Origin: Rhodocyclaceae bacterium
Lineage (GTDB): Bacteria; Pseudomonadota; Gammaproteobacteria; Burkholderiales; Ga0077523
Direction of reading: 5' to 3'
Assembly: GCA_020248405.1 (NCBI GenBank)
Contig: JADCHQ010000008.1
Location: 1-64,000 of the forward strand
Length of the DNA stretch: 64,000 nucleotides
Of this stretch, positions 47,162 to 58,439 are shown piece by piece. The notes under the pieces are model-generated. The model worked only from the letters and a program-made list of their open reading frames with translations. It ran no database searches and was not told the DNA's origin. Positions within the stretch are counted from its first letter, which is position 1. Every line of letters starts with the position of its first letter. The translations under genes and the position numbers were made by a program.

Positions 47162-48325
47162 GTGCGCACCGGGTCCATGCTCCAGATGGCTGGCGTAGCG
47201 TTAGAGCGTCACCGCGGCGGTGATCGTGCGGTGTTGGTGAGCCTCATGAACGGCGAGCCCGAGGCCGCCGAGTGTGCCGCCGAACTCCGCGAACTCGCCC
47301 GCAGTGCAGGTGTGCGGACGGTCGCCGAGATCTTTGGCCGCTCCCAGCGGCCTGACCCAGCCACGTTCGCTGGCAGCGGCAAGGTGCGTGAGGTGGCCGA
47401 TGCAGTCGCCGCCACTGAAGCTGAGGTTGCTATCTTCAACCATGAGCTGTCACCCGCCCAGCAGCGCAACCTCGAGCAGGCCCTGCAATGCCGGGTGGTC
47501 GATCGCACCATCCTGATCCTGGACATCTTTGCGCAACGTGCCCGCAGCCATGAAGGCAAGCTGCAGGTGGAACTTGCCCAACTCGAGCATCTGGCCACTC
47601 GCTTGGTCCGCGGCTGGACCCACCTGGAGCGTCAGAAGGGCGGCATCGGCCTGCGGGGGCCGGGCGAAACACAGCTTGAAACGGACCGCCGTCTCTTGGG
47701 CAAGCGCGTCAAGGTTCTCAAGGACAAGCTCTCGCGGCTGCAGGGACAGCGGCAGACACAGCGCCGCGCGCGAGGGCGAAACCGCGTGTCCGGTGTGTCG
47801 TTGGTGGGCTACACCAACGCCGGGAAGTCGACGTTGTTCAACGCGCTGACAAAGGCCGGCACCTATGCCGCGGACCAGTTGTTCGCGACCCTTGACACCA
47901 CCTCGCGCCGGCTCTTCACGCCCTCCGGGCCCGTCATCCTGTCGGATACCGTGGGGTTCATTCGCCATTTGCCGCATACGCTGGTGGCTGCATTTCGCGC
48001 CACCCTCGATGAGACGGCCGCGGCGGACCTGCTGTTGCACGTGGTGGATGCCTCAAGTCCCGACCGCGACGCGCAAGTGCGCGAGGTGGACAAGGTTCTT
48101 GAAGAGATCGGCGCTGGTGCCGTGCCTCGAATCCTGGTGCTAAACAAGATCGATTTATGCGGCATCTCTCCGGGGGAAGAGCGCGACGAGCGTGGTAGTA
48201 TCCACCGAATTCGCCTGAGCGCCGTTACCGGCGCCGGCGTGGATGCCCTCAGGGGCGCGCTCGAGCACCTCGCGGCGCCCGAGGACGTCGTTGCAGCTAC
48301 CGGCGGGCGTCAAGAAGCCGCCTGA
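47162..48325 (+). CDS. hflX: Ribosome-rescue GTPase HflX
   Basis: A 387-residue GTPase. The N-terminal HflX domain carries ATFAGSGKVREVADAV and VVDRTILILDIFAQRARSHE; GIGLRGPGETQLETDRRLL precedes the G domain with GYTNAGKST, DTVGFIRHLP and NKIDL. HflX splits stalled ribosomes and binds the 50S subunit. It starts with GTG at 47162, although the ATG at 47177 is also possible. Its place after hfq is the classical order. Confidence 0.95.
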   Translation: MRTGSMLQMAGVALERHRGGDRAVLVSLMNGEPEAAECAAELRELARSAGVRTVAEIFGRSQRPDPATFAGSGKVREVADAVAATEAEVAIFNHELSPAQQRNLEQALQCRVVDRTILILDIFAQRARSHEGKLQVELAQLEHLATRLVRGWTHLERQKGGIGLRGPGETQLETDRRLLGKRVKVLKDKLSRLQGQRQTQRRARGRNRVSGVSLVGYTNAGKSTLFNALTKAGTYAADQLFATLDTTSRRLFTPSGPVILSDTVGFIRHLPHTLVAAFRATLDETAAADLLLHVVDASSPDRDAQVREVDKVLEEIGAGAVPRILVLNKIDLCGISPGEERDERGSIHRIRLSAVTGAGVDALRGALEHLAAPEDVVAATGGRQEAA

Positions 48326-48392
48326 ACGCATCGGCTCCTCCGCGATCCAAGCGAGTCTTGATCCAGCGACCCAAACAGGAAACCGACTTCAT

Positions 48393-49610
48393 ATGGCACT
48401 GAACGATCCCCAGTGGGGGCGTGGGCGTGGCGATGGCCCCCCCGATCTCGACGAACTCTGGGCGCGCCTCAACCGCAGGCTCGCCGGCGTGTTCGGCGGG
48501 CGTCGCGGCGGCTCGCCGGGCAGCCCGGGACAGGGCACCGGTGGCGGGGCGGGCCTTGGTGGGGCCGGCATTCTTGCAGCCTTGGTGGTGGTGGTTTGGT
48601 TGGCGAGTGGCTTCTACATCGTTCCCGAAGGGCAAGCCGGCGTGGTGTTGCGTTTCGGCAAGCACGTGGAGACCACCCGGCCTGGACCTCGCTGGCACCT
48701 CCCGTATCCCATCGAATCGGCAGAGGTTGTGAACGTGGCTGGTGTGCGGACCATCGAGGTGGGCTACCGGGGCGACGTGCGTTCCAAGAGTCCCACCGAA
48801 TCGCTCATGCTCACCGAGGACGAGAACATCGTCGACGTGCAGTTCGCCGTGCAGTACCTCCTCAAGTCGCCCGAGGATTTCCTGTTCCGGAACCGCGACC
48901 CCGAGCCGGCCGTAAGGCAGGTGGCGGAGTCAGCCATCCGCGAGATCGTGGGCCGCAGCCGAATGGACTCGGTTCTGTACGAAGACCGCGCCAAGATCAC
49001 CGCCGACGCCCGCCGCCTCATGCAACAGGTGCTCGATCGCTACGAGACGGGCATCCAGATCAACCAGGTCACTATGCAGAACGCCCAACCGCCCGAGCAG
49101 GTGCAGGCCGCTTTTGCCGATGCCGTGAAGGCCAACCAGGACTTGGAGCGGCAGAAGAATGAGGGCGAGGCCTACCGCAACGACGTGGTGCCCAAGGCCG
49201 AGGGCACGGCCTCGCGTCTCGTTCAGGAAGCCGAGGCCTACCGGCAGCGCGTGATTGTCACGGCCGAGGGCGAGGCCGATCGCTTCAAGCGCATTCTCGC
49301 CGAGTACAGCCGCGCTCCTGGCGTCACCCGCGACCGTCTCTACCTGGACATGATGCAGACGGTGCTGAGCAACACCACCAAGATCGTGGTGGACAGCAAG
49401 TCTGGCGGCAACATGCTGTTCCTTCCTCTCGAAAAGATCATGCAGATGAGCGGTGCCGCCGCGGCGGGTGCTGTTGAACAGGGGGCTGCCCGTGCGCCTG
49501 CGGCTGCGGAGCCTGTGCCGCAGGCGCCAGCGGCGGCGGCGGCGGCGCCCGAGTCTCAAGCGCGCTCGCGTGAGGCTTTCCGGACCCGTGAGAGGGAGGG
49601 GCGGCCATGA
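48393..49610 (+). CDS. hflK: FtsH protease modulator HflK
   Basis: A 405-residue SPFH-domain inner-membrane protein. A glycine-rich N-terminal tail is followed by one membrane helix (GILAALVVVVWLASGFYIV), the SPFH core (EGQAGVVLRFGKHVETTRPG) and a long helical segment. With HflC it forms a large cage around FtsH. The ATG at 48393 is chosen because it begins the ALNDPQWGRG opening; the longer frame lies inside hflX. It overlaps hflC at ATGATG. Confidence 0.94.
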   Translation: MALNDPQWGRGRGDGPPDLDELWARLNRRLAGVFGGRRGGSPGSPGQGTGGGAGLGGAGILAALVVVVWLASGFYIVPEGQAGVVLRFGKHVETTRPGPRWHLPYPIESAEVVNVAGVRTIEVGYRGDVRSKSPTESLMLTEDENIVDVQFAVQYLLKSPEDFLFRNRDPEPAVRQVAESAIREIVGRSRMDSVLYEDRAKITADARRLMQQVLDRYETGIQINQVTMQNAQPPEQVQAAFADAVKANQDLERQKNEGEAYRNDVVPKAEGTASRLVQEAEAYRQRVIVTAEGEADRFKRILAEYSRAPGVTRDRLYLDMMQTVLSNTTKIVVDSKSGGNMLFLPLEKIMQMSGAAAAGAVEQGAARAPAAAEPVPQAPAAAAAAPESQARSREAFRTREREGRP

Positions 49611-50479
49611 TGAAGAATCTTGGAGCGGTGCTGATTGGCGCCATCGTGCTGCTGGTGCTGACAAGCCTGTCCATGTACACCGTGGACCAGCGCCAGAAGG
49701 CGATCGTCTTCCGCCTCGGAGAAATCGTCGCGGCCCGCGAGGAGCCTGGGCTGTACTTCAAGCTCCCGTTGGTGGACAACGTCTCCTACTACGAGACGCG
49801 CATCATGACCATCGACTCCGATTCGCCCGATCTGTTCATCACGCGCGAGAAGAAGAACGTGCTGGTGGATTCGTTCGTGAAGTGGCGTATCGAGGATGTG
49901 CGCAAGTATTACGTTTCGGTACAGGGCAACGAGGAGCGTGCCCGGGTACGCCTCACGCAAAAGGTCAACGACAGCCTTCGCGACGAATTCGGCAAGCGCA
50001 CCATCAGCGAAGTGGTATCGGGTGAGCGAGATCGCATCATGGAGGTGATGCGCGAGCGTGCCGATGCCGATGCCCGCGAGATTGGCGTGCGGGTGCTGGA
50101 CGTGCGGCTCAAGCGCGTAGACCTGCCCGCCGAGGTGAGTGAATCGGTGTACCGCCGCATGGAGGCAGAGCGGCAACGCGTGGCGAAGGACTTGCGCTCG
50201 CGGGGTTTCGCCGAGTCCGAGAAGATTCGCGCCGATGCAGACAAGCAGCGCGAGGTGACCATCGCCAAGGCCTTCGCCGAGGCGCAGCGCATCAAGGGCG
50301 AGGGCGATGCAAAGGCCGCCGCCATTTATGCCCGCGCCTTCCAGGGCAACCCCGAGTTCTATGCCTTCTATCGCAGCCTCGAGGCATACCGGCAGAGCTT
50401 TCGCAACAAGAGCGACGTGCTGGTGCTCGAACCAGGCTCTGATTTCTTCAAATACATGAAAGGCCCCGGCCGGCGCTGA
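49607..50479 (+). CDS. hflC: FtsH protease modulator HflC
   Basis: A 290-residue SPFH protein with an N-terminal membrane helix (VLIGAIVLLVLTSLSMYTV) and DQRQKAIVFRLGEIVAAREE, then the typical ARVRLTQKVNDSLRDEFGKR and DVRLKRVDLP segments. It is the stoichiometric partner of HflK in the inner membrane. Starts at 49607 and 49610 are equally possible. Confidence 0.94.
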   Translation: MMKNLGAVLIGAIVLLVLTSLSMYTVDQRQKAIVFRLGEIVAAREEPGLYFKLPLVDNVSYYETRIMTIDSDSPDLFITREKKNVLVDSFVKWRIEDVRKYYVSVQGNEERARVRLTQKVNDSLRDEFGKRTISEVVSGERDRIMEVMRERADADAREIGVRVLDVRLKRVDLPAEVSESVYRRMEAERQRVAKDLRSRGFAESEKIRADADKQREVTIAKAFAEAQRIKGEGDAKAAAIYARAFQGNPEFYAFYRSLEAYRQSFRNKSDVLVLEPGSDFFKYMKGPGRR

Positions 50480-50513
50480 AGCCGCCGGTACGGCGCCGCG
50501 CGCGGAGGGGGCA

Positions 50514-50705
50514 GTGAAGGCGACGCTGCTGTCTGCCCTTGCGCTCGTGCTGGTGCTGGAAGGGGTGCTCCCTTTCTTGATTCCGGGCCTTTGGCGAGAG
50601 ACATTTCGGAAATTGACCGAGATGTCTGACGGGCAGTTGCGCTTCATCGGATTGAGTTCCATGTTGGCGGGATTGCTGCTGCTGCTGCTGGTGGGCGGCA
50701 ACTGA
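50514..50705 (+). CDS. DUF2065 (YjeT-type) small membrane protein
   Basis: A 63-residue protein with two hydrophobic segments ([20 protein letters not shown] and [16 protein letters not shown]), matching DUF2065. It starts with GTG at 50514 after GGAGGGGG. YjeT-like genes lie between hflC and hisZ or purA in many Proteobacteria. Function unknown. Confidence 0.85.
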   Translation: MKATLLSALALVLVLEGVLPFLIPGLWRETFRKLTEMSDGQLRFIGLSSMLAGLLLLLLVGGN

Positions 50706-50745
50706 TTCGGTCACCACACATCCCCGCGCCATTGCACAACCACCC

Positions 50746-53243
<2,498 letters not shown>

Positions 53244-53257
53244 ACTTCGGCCCCACG

Positions 53258-53295
53258 CAAAACGCAACGGGCGCATCCCCAGGGAATACGCCCGT
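53258..53295 (-). terminator. Probable terminator of the tRNA-Leu transcript
   Basis: On the minus strand ACGGGCG (53295-53289) pairs with CGCCCGT (53274-53268) across a 14-base loop, followed by TGCGTTTTGCG. An outer TGCGTT/AACGCA pair may extend it. It lies 19 bases after the tRNA 3' end and may also slow transcription out of purA from the other side. Confidence 0.5.
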
Positions 53296-53313
53296 CAGTT
53301 TCGATGCGTTCGG

Positions 53314-53400
53314 TGGTGCCGAGAAGAGGACTCGAACCTCCACAGGGTTGCCCCCGCCAGGACCTGAACCTGGTGCGTCTACCAATTCCGCCATCTCGGC
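53314..53400 (-). tRNA. tRNA-Leu (anticodon CAG), CCA encoded
   Basis: The minus strand gives an 87-base class II tRNA: acceptor GCCGAGA pairing with TCTCGGC, D arm with GGTAGACGC, anticodon stem CCAGG/CCTGG around the loop TTCAGGT (anticodon CAG), a long variable arm, T arm GGTTCGAGTCC and a genome-encoded CCA. It lies antisense between purA and rnr and has its own strong promoter. Confidence 0.96.
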
Positions 53401-53413
53401 ATCGAGGGCAAGC

Positions 53414-53442
53414 AATGTAGCCGCCCGCACCTGCCTTGTCAA
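53414..53442 (-). promoter_or_regulatory. Strong promoter of tRNA-Leu(CAG)
   Basis: Minus-strand consensus TTGACA (53442-53437), a 17-base spacer and TACATT (53419-53414) end 13 bases before the mature 5' end of the tRNA. This is the best sigma-70 promoter match in the window. It points away from rnr. Confidence 0.85.
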
Positions 53443-53496
53443 ACCAGCCGGCGCGCCCCTCGGAGCATGGGCGCGCGACCGTCATAGAAGGAAGCC

Positions 53497-55695
53497 ATGA
53501 GCAAGAAATCCTCTGCAGCGTCTCGGCGGGCAGCCCGGGCGCTGCGCCTGTCCGATCCGCAACTGGCGCGCGAGCGCGGCCGCTACGAGCAGCCGTTGCC
53601 CTCGCGCGAGTTCATTCTCGAACTGATGGCCGAGGCAGGCGCTCCGTTGCACGCGGCGCACCTGGTGGAGCAACTTTCCATCGAGCCCCACGAAACCGAG
53701 GCATTCCAGCGCCGCCTGCAGGCCATGGCCCGCGATGGCCAAATCATGGTGAACCGGCGCGGCGCGCTGTGTGTGGCCGAAAAACTTGATCTCGTTCCGG
53801 GCCGCGTCATCGGACATGCCGATGGCTTCGGATTCCTGGCGCGCGATGACGGCGGCACGGACATGTTCCTGCCGCCGGGAGAGATGGCGAAGGTGATGCA
53901 CGGCGACCGTGTCATGGTGCGTCCGGGCGGCACGGACCGGCGCGGCCGTCTGGAGGGCGCCATCGTGGAAGTGCTTGAGCGTGCCAATGCCACGCTGGTG
54001 GGCCGCTTCGCCCTGGAGCACGGCATTGCCCGGGTCGTGCCCTCGGACAGGCGCATCGCGCTGGACGTGCTGGTACCGGCTGATGGCCGCGGCGGGGCCG
54101 AGGCCGACCAGGTGGTGGTGGTGGAAATCCTGCGGGCGCCTGCGCCCCACAGCCCGCCCCTGGGCCGCGTCATCGAGGTATTGGGCAACGCCGCCGATCC
54201 CGGCATGGAGATCGAAATCGCCGTGCGCAAGCACCGCTTGCCGCACCTGTTTTCGCCAGAGGCGCTGGCCGAGGCAACGCGGGTGGCCCGGCCGGTGCGC
54301 GATGAAGACTTCAAAGGGCGCGAAGACCTGCGCGCGCTGCCGCTGGTCACCATCGACGGTGAAAGCGCGCGGGATTTCGACGATGCCGTCCTGTGCGTTC
54401 CCAAGGGCCGGGGATTCAAGCTGTACGTGGCCATCGCCGACGTGAGCCACTATGTGGTGCCAGGTGGTGTTCTTGACCGGGAGGCGCGCGATCGCGGTAA
54501 CTCCGCCTACTTTCCGCGCCGCGTCATCCCCATGCTGCCCGAGGCTCTTTCCAACGATGTCTGCTCCCTGAACCCGCGGGTGGAGCGGTTGTGCATGGTC
54601 TGCGAAATGGACGTGGGTGCGCGCGGCGATGTGGCGCGCTACCGCTTCTATCCCGCAGTGATGTTCTCCCACGCCCGTCTCACCTACGACGAGGTGTGGT
54701 CGGCCCTGTCCGATCCGGCGGGTGAGCCGGCCCGGAGGCTCGCCGGCCTGCTGCCGCAGTTGCAGGCCCTGGACAAGCTCTACCGTGTTCTGGCCGCGGC
54801 CCGTGCGCGGCGCGGCGCCATCGATTTCGAGACGGTGGAGACGCGCATGATTTTCGGCGAATACGGCAAGATTGCCGCCATCGAGCGCACCGAGCGCAAC
54901 GATGCCCATCGCATCATCGAGGAGTGCATGCTGGCGGCCAATGTGTGCGCCTCGGACTTTCTGCAATCCCGCGAGCAGCCCGCCCTGTACCGCGTGCACG
55001 AGGGCCCAACCGACGAAAAGCTCGAACGGCTGCGCGGCTTCCTGGCGGAGTTCGGCCTGGTGCTGGGCGGCGGCGACGAGCCCCACGCTTCGGATTACGC
55101 CAAGCTGCTTTCGCGGGTGAAGGGCCGGCCGGACGCGGAGCTGCTGCAAACGGTCATGCTGCGCTCCCTGCAACAGGCCCAGTACGCCCCCGAGCCCCTT
55201 GGCCACTTCGGGCTGGCCTATGAGTCCTACACCCACTTCACCTCGCCTATCCGGCGCTATCCCGATCTGCTGATTCATCGCGCCATCCGCGCCGCCCTGG
55301 CCGGTCAGTCGATGGCGGCGCGCGATCTCGCCGAGCTGGGCCGGCACTGTTCCATGACCGAGCGTCGTGCCGACGAGGCGAGCCGCGAGGTGGAGGCATG
55401 GCTGAAGTGCTTCTATATGCAAGACCGCGTGGGCGAGGTGTTCGACAGCACGGTGAGCGGTGTGGCCGGCTTCGGCCTGTTCGTGGCGCTGGATTCGGTG
55501 TACGTAGAGGGAATGGTGCACATCTCCGAGTTGGGCAATGACTACTTCCACTTCGATCCGGCGCGCCACCAGCTGCTTGGCGAGCGCAGCGGACGGCGCT
55601 ACCGCCTCGGGGACCGGCTTCAGGTGAAGCTGGTTCGCGTGGACATGGACTCGTCGCGACTCGAGTTCGTGCTGGCCGAAGGCGGCAGAGCGTGA
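53497..55695 (+). CDS. rnr: Ribonuclease R
   Basis: A 732-residue RNase II/R-family 3'-5' exoribonuclease. It has an N-terminal winged-helix-like region (FQRRLQAMARDGQIMVNRRG), cold-shock domains (GFGFLARDDGGTDMFLPPGE), the catalytic RNB domain with TIDGESARDFDDAVLC (metal-binding Asp cluster), and a C-terminal S1 domain (GVAGFGLFVALDSVYVEGMV). The lysine-rich tail of Escherichia coli RNase R is missing. GAAGGAAG precedes the ATG. It overlaps rlmB by GTGA. Confidence 0.95.
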   Translation: MSKKSSAASRRAARALRLSDPQLARERGRYEQPLPSREFILELMAEAGAPLHAAHLVEQLSIEPHETEAFQRRLQAMARDGQIMVNRRGALCVAEKLDLVPGRVIGHADGFGFLARDDGGTDMFLPPGEMAKVMHGDRVMVRPGGTDRRGRLEGAIVEVLERANATLVGRFALEHGIARVVPSDRRIALDVLVPADGRGGAEADQVVVVEILRAPAPHSPPLGRVIEVLGNAADPGMEIEIAVRKHRLPHLFSPEALAEATRVARPVRDEDFKGREDLRALPLVTIDGESARDFDDAVLCVPKGRGFKLYVAIADVSHYVVPGGVLDREARDRGNSAYFPRRVIPMLPEALSNDVCSLNPRVERLCMVCEMDVGARGDVARYRFYPAVMFSHARLTYDEVWSALSDPAGEPARRLAGLLPQLQALDKLYRVLAAARARRGAIDFETVETRMIFGEYGKIAAIERTERNDAHRIIEECMLAANVCASDFLQSREQPALYRVHEGPTDEKLERLRGFLAEFGLVLGGGDEPHASDYAKLLSRVKGRPDAELLQTVMLRSLQQAQYAPEPLGHFGLAYESYTHFTSPIRRYPDLLIHRAIRAALAGQSMAARDLAELGRHCSMTERRADEASREVEAWLKCFYMQDRVGEVFDSTVSGVAGFGLFVALDSVYVEGMVHISELGNDYFHFDPARHQLLGERSGRRYRLGDRLQVKLVRVDMDSSRLEFVLAEGGRA

Positions 55696-56525
55696 GCGCG
55701 CGGCGCTTGCCGGGGCGGCATCGCGAGCTGCCGTCCGATGGCGCTTCTCCCGATGAGCGCCCATCCGCGCGTGTCGAGGGCGGGCGGCTGGTGTACGGGT
55801 TCCACGCCGTGGCGGCGCGCCTCAAGCAGCGTCCCGAATCGATTCGCGAGTTTTGGGTCGATCGCGGTCGTGAAGATCCGCGTATGCGCGCGCTGTTGCT
55901 GCTGGCAAAGGACAAGGGGGTTCGAGCCCAGCAGGTGCCCGCCCAGCGGCTTGACGGGCTCGTTCCGGGTGCGCGCCACCAGGGCGTGGTGTGCACCGTG
56001 CCAGCCCAGGAGCGTTCCCCAGATCTCGACGAGGTGCTGGATGCCCTGACGCAACGGGGCGTGGTGCCGCTGGTGTTGTTGCTGGATGGCGTGACCGATC
56101 CACACAATCTGGGCGCCTGCCTGCGGTCTGCCGACGCCCTTGGAGCCCACGTCGTGGTGGCGCCCAAGGACCGCGCCGTGGGCCTCACTTCCGTGGTGGA
56201 GAAAGTTGCCAGCGGCGCCACCGAGACCTTGCCCTACGTCATGGTGACCAACCTGGCGCGCACCATCGAGGCCTTGCAGGAGCGCGGGCTGATGGTGGTG
56301 GGTCTCGCTGAGGAGGCCGACCCCGCGCTGTGGGACCTGGATCTCGCCGGACCCCTTGCGCTGGTGCTGGGTGCCGAGGGGCCTGGCCTGCGCCGACTCA
56401 CGCGGGAGCGCTGCGACAGGCTCGCCTGCATCCCCATGGGGGGGGCGGTGGAAAGCCTCAACGTAGCGGTGGCCGCGGGAGTGTGCCTCTACGAGGTGGC
56501 ACGTCAGCGCCGCGGCCCGGCCTGA
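55692..56525 (+). CDS. rlmB: 23S rRNA (guanosine-2'-O)-methyltransferase RlmB
   Basis: A 277-residue SpoU-family methylase acting on G2251. The substrate-binding domain opens with LVYGFHAVAARLKQ; the catalytic knot has LLLDGVTDPHNLGACLRSAD, LVLGAEGPGLRRLTRERCD and IPMGGAVESLNVAVAAGV. The GTG at 55692 shares GTGA with rnr, but the first 30 residues are unusual, and translation might start further in. The rnr-rlmB pairing is conserved. Confidence 0.93.
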   Translation: MSARRLPGRHRELPSDGASPDERPSARVEGGRLVYGFHAVAARLKQRPESIREFWVDRGREDPRMRALLLLAKDKGVRAQQVPAQRLDGLVPGARHQGVVCTVPAQERSPDLDEVLDALTQRGVVPLVLLLDGVTDPHNLGACLRSADALGAHVVVAPKDRAVGLTSVVEKVASGATETLPYVMVTNLARTIEALQERGLMVVGLAEEADPALWDLDLAGPLALVLGAEGPGLRRLTRERCDRLACIPMGGAVESLNVAVAAGVCLYEVARQRRGPA

Positions 56526-56645
56526 TGCTGTGATTCGCGACGAGTTTCGAGTAGTATCGCTGGCTTTTCCTGGCGGGCCTTTCGCTCGTTCCGGGTGCCC
56601 AGGGGGATTTGCCGGGTGAGCCTGTGCCGTCAGGTTCGCCTGTGA

Positions 56646-56688
56646 AGCCCCGCGTCCTTGCCCCATTGGTTTCGCATGCCGAGGGGCT
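56646..56688 (+). promoter_or_regulatory. Candidate S6:S18-binding autoregulatory element in the rpsF leader
   Basis: AGCCCC (56646-56651) can pair with GGGGCT (56683-56688), and CCGA (56679-56682) lies unpaired directly before the closing strand, with GCG/CGC as a short inner helix. Leaders of rpsF operons in many bacteria carry a structure with an exposed CCG bound by the S6:S18 complex for feedback control. Here the element sits 20 bases before the rpsF start and the operon encodes both S6 and S18. The transcript probably starts after TAGTAT at 56552. The fold is drawn by hand. Confidence 0.45.
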
Positions 56689-56707
56689 CAATCCACGAGG
56701 AGAATCC

Positions 56708-57115
56708 ATGCGGCATTACGAAATTGTATTCATCGTCCATCCGGACCAGAGCGAGCAGGTGCCGGCCATGGTGGAGCGTTACCGGGGAATGGTAAGTTCC
56801 CGCGGCGGCGTGGTTCACCGGCTCGAAGACTGGGGGCGCAGGCAACTTGCCTTCCCCATTCAGAAAATGCACAAGGCGCACTACGTTCTCATGAACGTGG
56901 AGTGCGATCAGGCCACGCTCGGCGAGATCGAAACCGCCTTCCGGTTCAATGACGCCGTGCTTCGTCACCTCACCATCCAGAAGAGCGCTGCGGAGACCTC
57001 GGCCTCGCCCATGATGCGCGAGGAGAAATCCAAGGCTCTCACCGCACCGCCCCAGGCGGACTCCGGCGAGGCTAGGTCCGAAGAGCCGGCGCCTGCCCCG
57101 CAGGCGGCTGGTTGA
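56708..57115 (+). CDS. rpsF: 30S ribosomal protein S6
   Basis: A 135-residue S6. [20 protein letters not shown] and [20 protein letters not shown] are the family core; the last 30 residues are an acidic, Ala/Pro-rich tail, common in Betaproteobacteria. The ATG at 56708 has GAGGAGAA upstream, and the longer frame from 56609 is leader sequence. It is the first gene of rpsF-priB-rpsR-rplI. Confidence 0.96.
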   Translation: MRHYEIVFIVHPDQSEQVPAMVERYRGMVSSRGGVVHRLEDWGRRQLAFPIQKMHKAHYVLMNVECDQATLGEIETAFRFNDAVLRHLTIQKSAAETSASPMMREEKSKALTAPPQADSGEARSEEPAPAPQAAG

Positions 57116-57134
57116 CGGAGCGGCCGGACCGGGC

Positions 57135-57437
57135 GTGGCGGCCAACAGTGTCGTGCTGGACGGCCACGTGGTCACCGTGGACCCGGTTCGGTTTTCCCCG
57201 GCAGGCGTTCCCTCTGTGCGGTTGACGGTCCGCCACGGCTCGCGCCAGGTGGAATCGGGTCATCCGCGCGACGTGCAGGTCTGCCTGCGCGTGGTCGCGC
57301 TGGGCGAAACCGCCGCCGCCGCGAGCCTCCTGAGAGAGGGCGACGCGGTGTCGGTCAAGGGGTTTCTGGCGCGGGCCAGTCATCGCAGCGAATGGCCCGT
57401 GCTGCATGCAACTGAACTCGAGGCTGCCTCCGGCTGA
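57135..57437 (+). CDS. priB: Primosomal replication protein N (PriB)
   Basis: A 100-residue single OB-fold protein encoded between rpsF and rpsR, the conserved place for priB in Beta- and Gammaproteobacteria. [20 protein letters not shown] and [13 protein letters not shown] match the family. PriB supports PriA in restarting replication forks. It starts with GTG at 57135; no strong ribosome binding site is visible, so coupling to rpsF is likely. Confidence 0.87.
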   Translation: MAANSVVLDGHVVTVDPVRFSPAGVPSVRLTVRHGSRQVESGHPRDVQVCLRVVALGETAAAASLLREGDAVSVKGFLARASHRSEWPVLHATELEAASG

Positions 57438-57474
57438 ATCGCCGCGGCACTCGGAGCGAAAAAAGGAATACGAA

Positions 57475-57759
57475 ATGGCATTTTCCCGAGGTAAAGGCAA
57501 AGGCAAGGGCAAGGGCACCAAGCGCGGCGATGGATCGCGCCCGCTGTTCAAGCGTCGCAAGTTCTGCCGCTTCACCGTCGAAAAGATCAAGGAAGTGGAT
57601 TACAAGGACGTGGAGATCCTCAAGGACTTCATCAACGAGAACGGCAAGATCATCCCGGCGCGCATTACCGGCACAAAAGCCCACTACCAGCGGCAGCTGT
57701 CCACGGCCATCAAGCGTGCGCGCTTCCTTGCCCTGCTGCCCTACACCGACCTGCACTGA
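57475..57759 (+). CDS. rpsR: 30S ribosomal protein S18 with a GK-repeat N-terminus
   Basis: A 94-residue S18. The core [20 protein letters not shown] and [20 protein letters not shown] is normal. The N-terminus has a run of Gly-Lys repeats ([15 protein letters not shown]), making it longer than the usual 75 or so residues. AAAAGGA lies eight bases before the ATG at 57475. It binds S6 on the 30S platform. Confidence 0.95.
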   Translation: MAFSRGKGKGKGKGTKRGDGSRPLFKRRKFCRFTVEKIKEVDYKDVEILKDFINENGKIIPARITGTKAHYQRQLSTAIKRARFLALLPYTDLH

Positions 57760-57770
57760 GGAGCACCGTC

Positions 57771-58223
57771 ATGCAGATCATTCTTCTCGAACGGGTCGTG
57801 AATCTCGGCAACCTCGGCGATGTGGTCAAGGTCAAGGACGGCTACGCCCGGAACTATCTCATCCCCCAAGGCAAGGCCAAGCGCGCCACCGATTCCAATC
57901 TCGCCGAGTTCGAAAAGCGCCGCGCCGATCTTGAAAAGGCCCAGGCGGACGCCATGGCCGCGGCCCAGGCGCTCGCCGCGCGGCTGGAGGGCCTGACGCT
58001 GCAGATCACCGCCAAGGCGGGCGTGGACGGGCGGCTGTTCGGTTCGGTCACCAACCATGACATCGTCGAAGCGCTGGCGGCCCAGGGTCACCAGCTGGAA
58101 AAGGGCGCCGTGCGCATGCCCGAGGGGCCGCTCAAGCAGGTGGGCGAGCACCCGCTGGTGGTGGCCCTGAACAGCGATGTGCACGCCACCATCACGGTGT
58201 CGGTTCTGGGGGACGCGGCCTAA
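57771..58223 (+). CDS. rplI: 50S ribosomal protein L9
   Basis: A 150-residue L9 of standard length: the N-terminal RNA-binding domain [20 protein letters not shown] with [13 protein letters not shown], a connecting helix and the C-terminal domain ([20 protein letters not shown]). It starts 11 bases after rpsR with GAGGAG upstream and ends the operon ahead of a strong terminator. Confidence 0.97.
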   Translation: MQIILLERVVNLGNLGDVVKVKDGYARNYLIPQGKAKRATDSNLAEFEKRRADLEKAQADAMAAAQALAARLEGLTLQITAKAGVDGRLFGSVTNHDIVEALAAQGHQLEKGAVRMPEGPLKQVGEHPLVVALNSDVHATITVSVLGDAA

Positions 58224-58249
58224 GCTCTGTGGTTCTCTTCCGGCCAGGG

Positions 58250-58277
58250 AGCCGCCTTAGGGCGGCTCTTTTGTTTA
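58250..58277 (+). terminator. Rho-independent terminator of the rpsF-rplI operon
   Basis: A perfect 8-base-pair hairpin GAGCCGCC-TTAG-GGCGGCTC (58250-58269) is followed by TTTTGTTT. It lies 26 bases after the rplI stop. Confidence 0.93.
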
Positions 58278-58439
58278 CGGGGTTGGCAGCCGGGCTGATC
58301 CTTGACGGGCGCGCCCCATTTGCTTGTTTTGAAGCAGCCGCGCGCAGCCGCTATGCTCACCTGCAGCGCATCCGACCCGGGCGTCTGCCGGCGGGCCTCT
58401 GGCGCTGAACGCGGCACGCGCGCAGACAGGAGGAGGCCA

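Noticed and set aside
55692..55790. Extended N-terminus of RlmB as a separate domain
   Set aside because: The first 30 residues show no conserved pattern; more likely a variable tail or an upstream start artefact.
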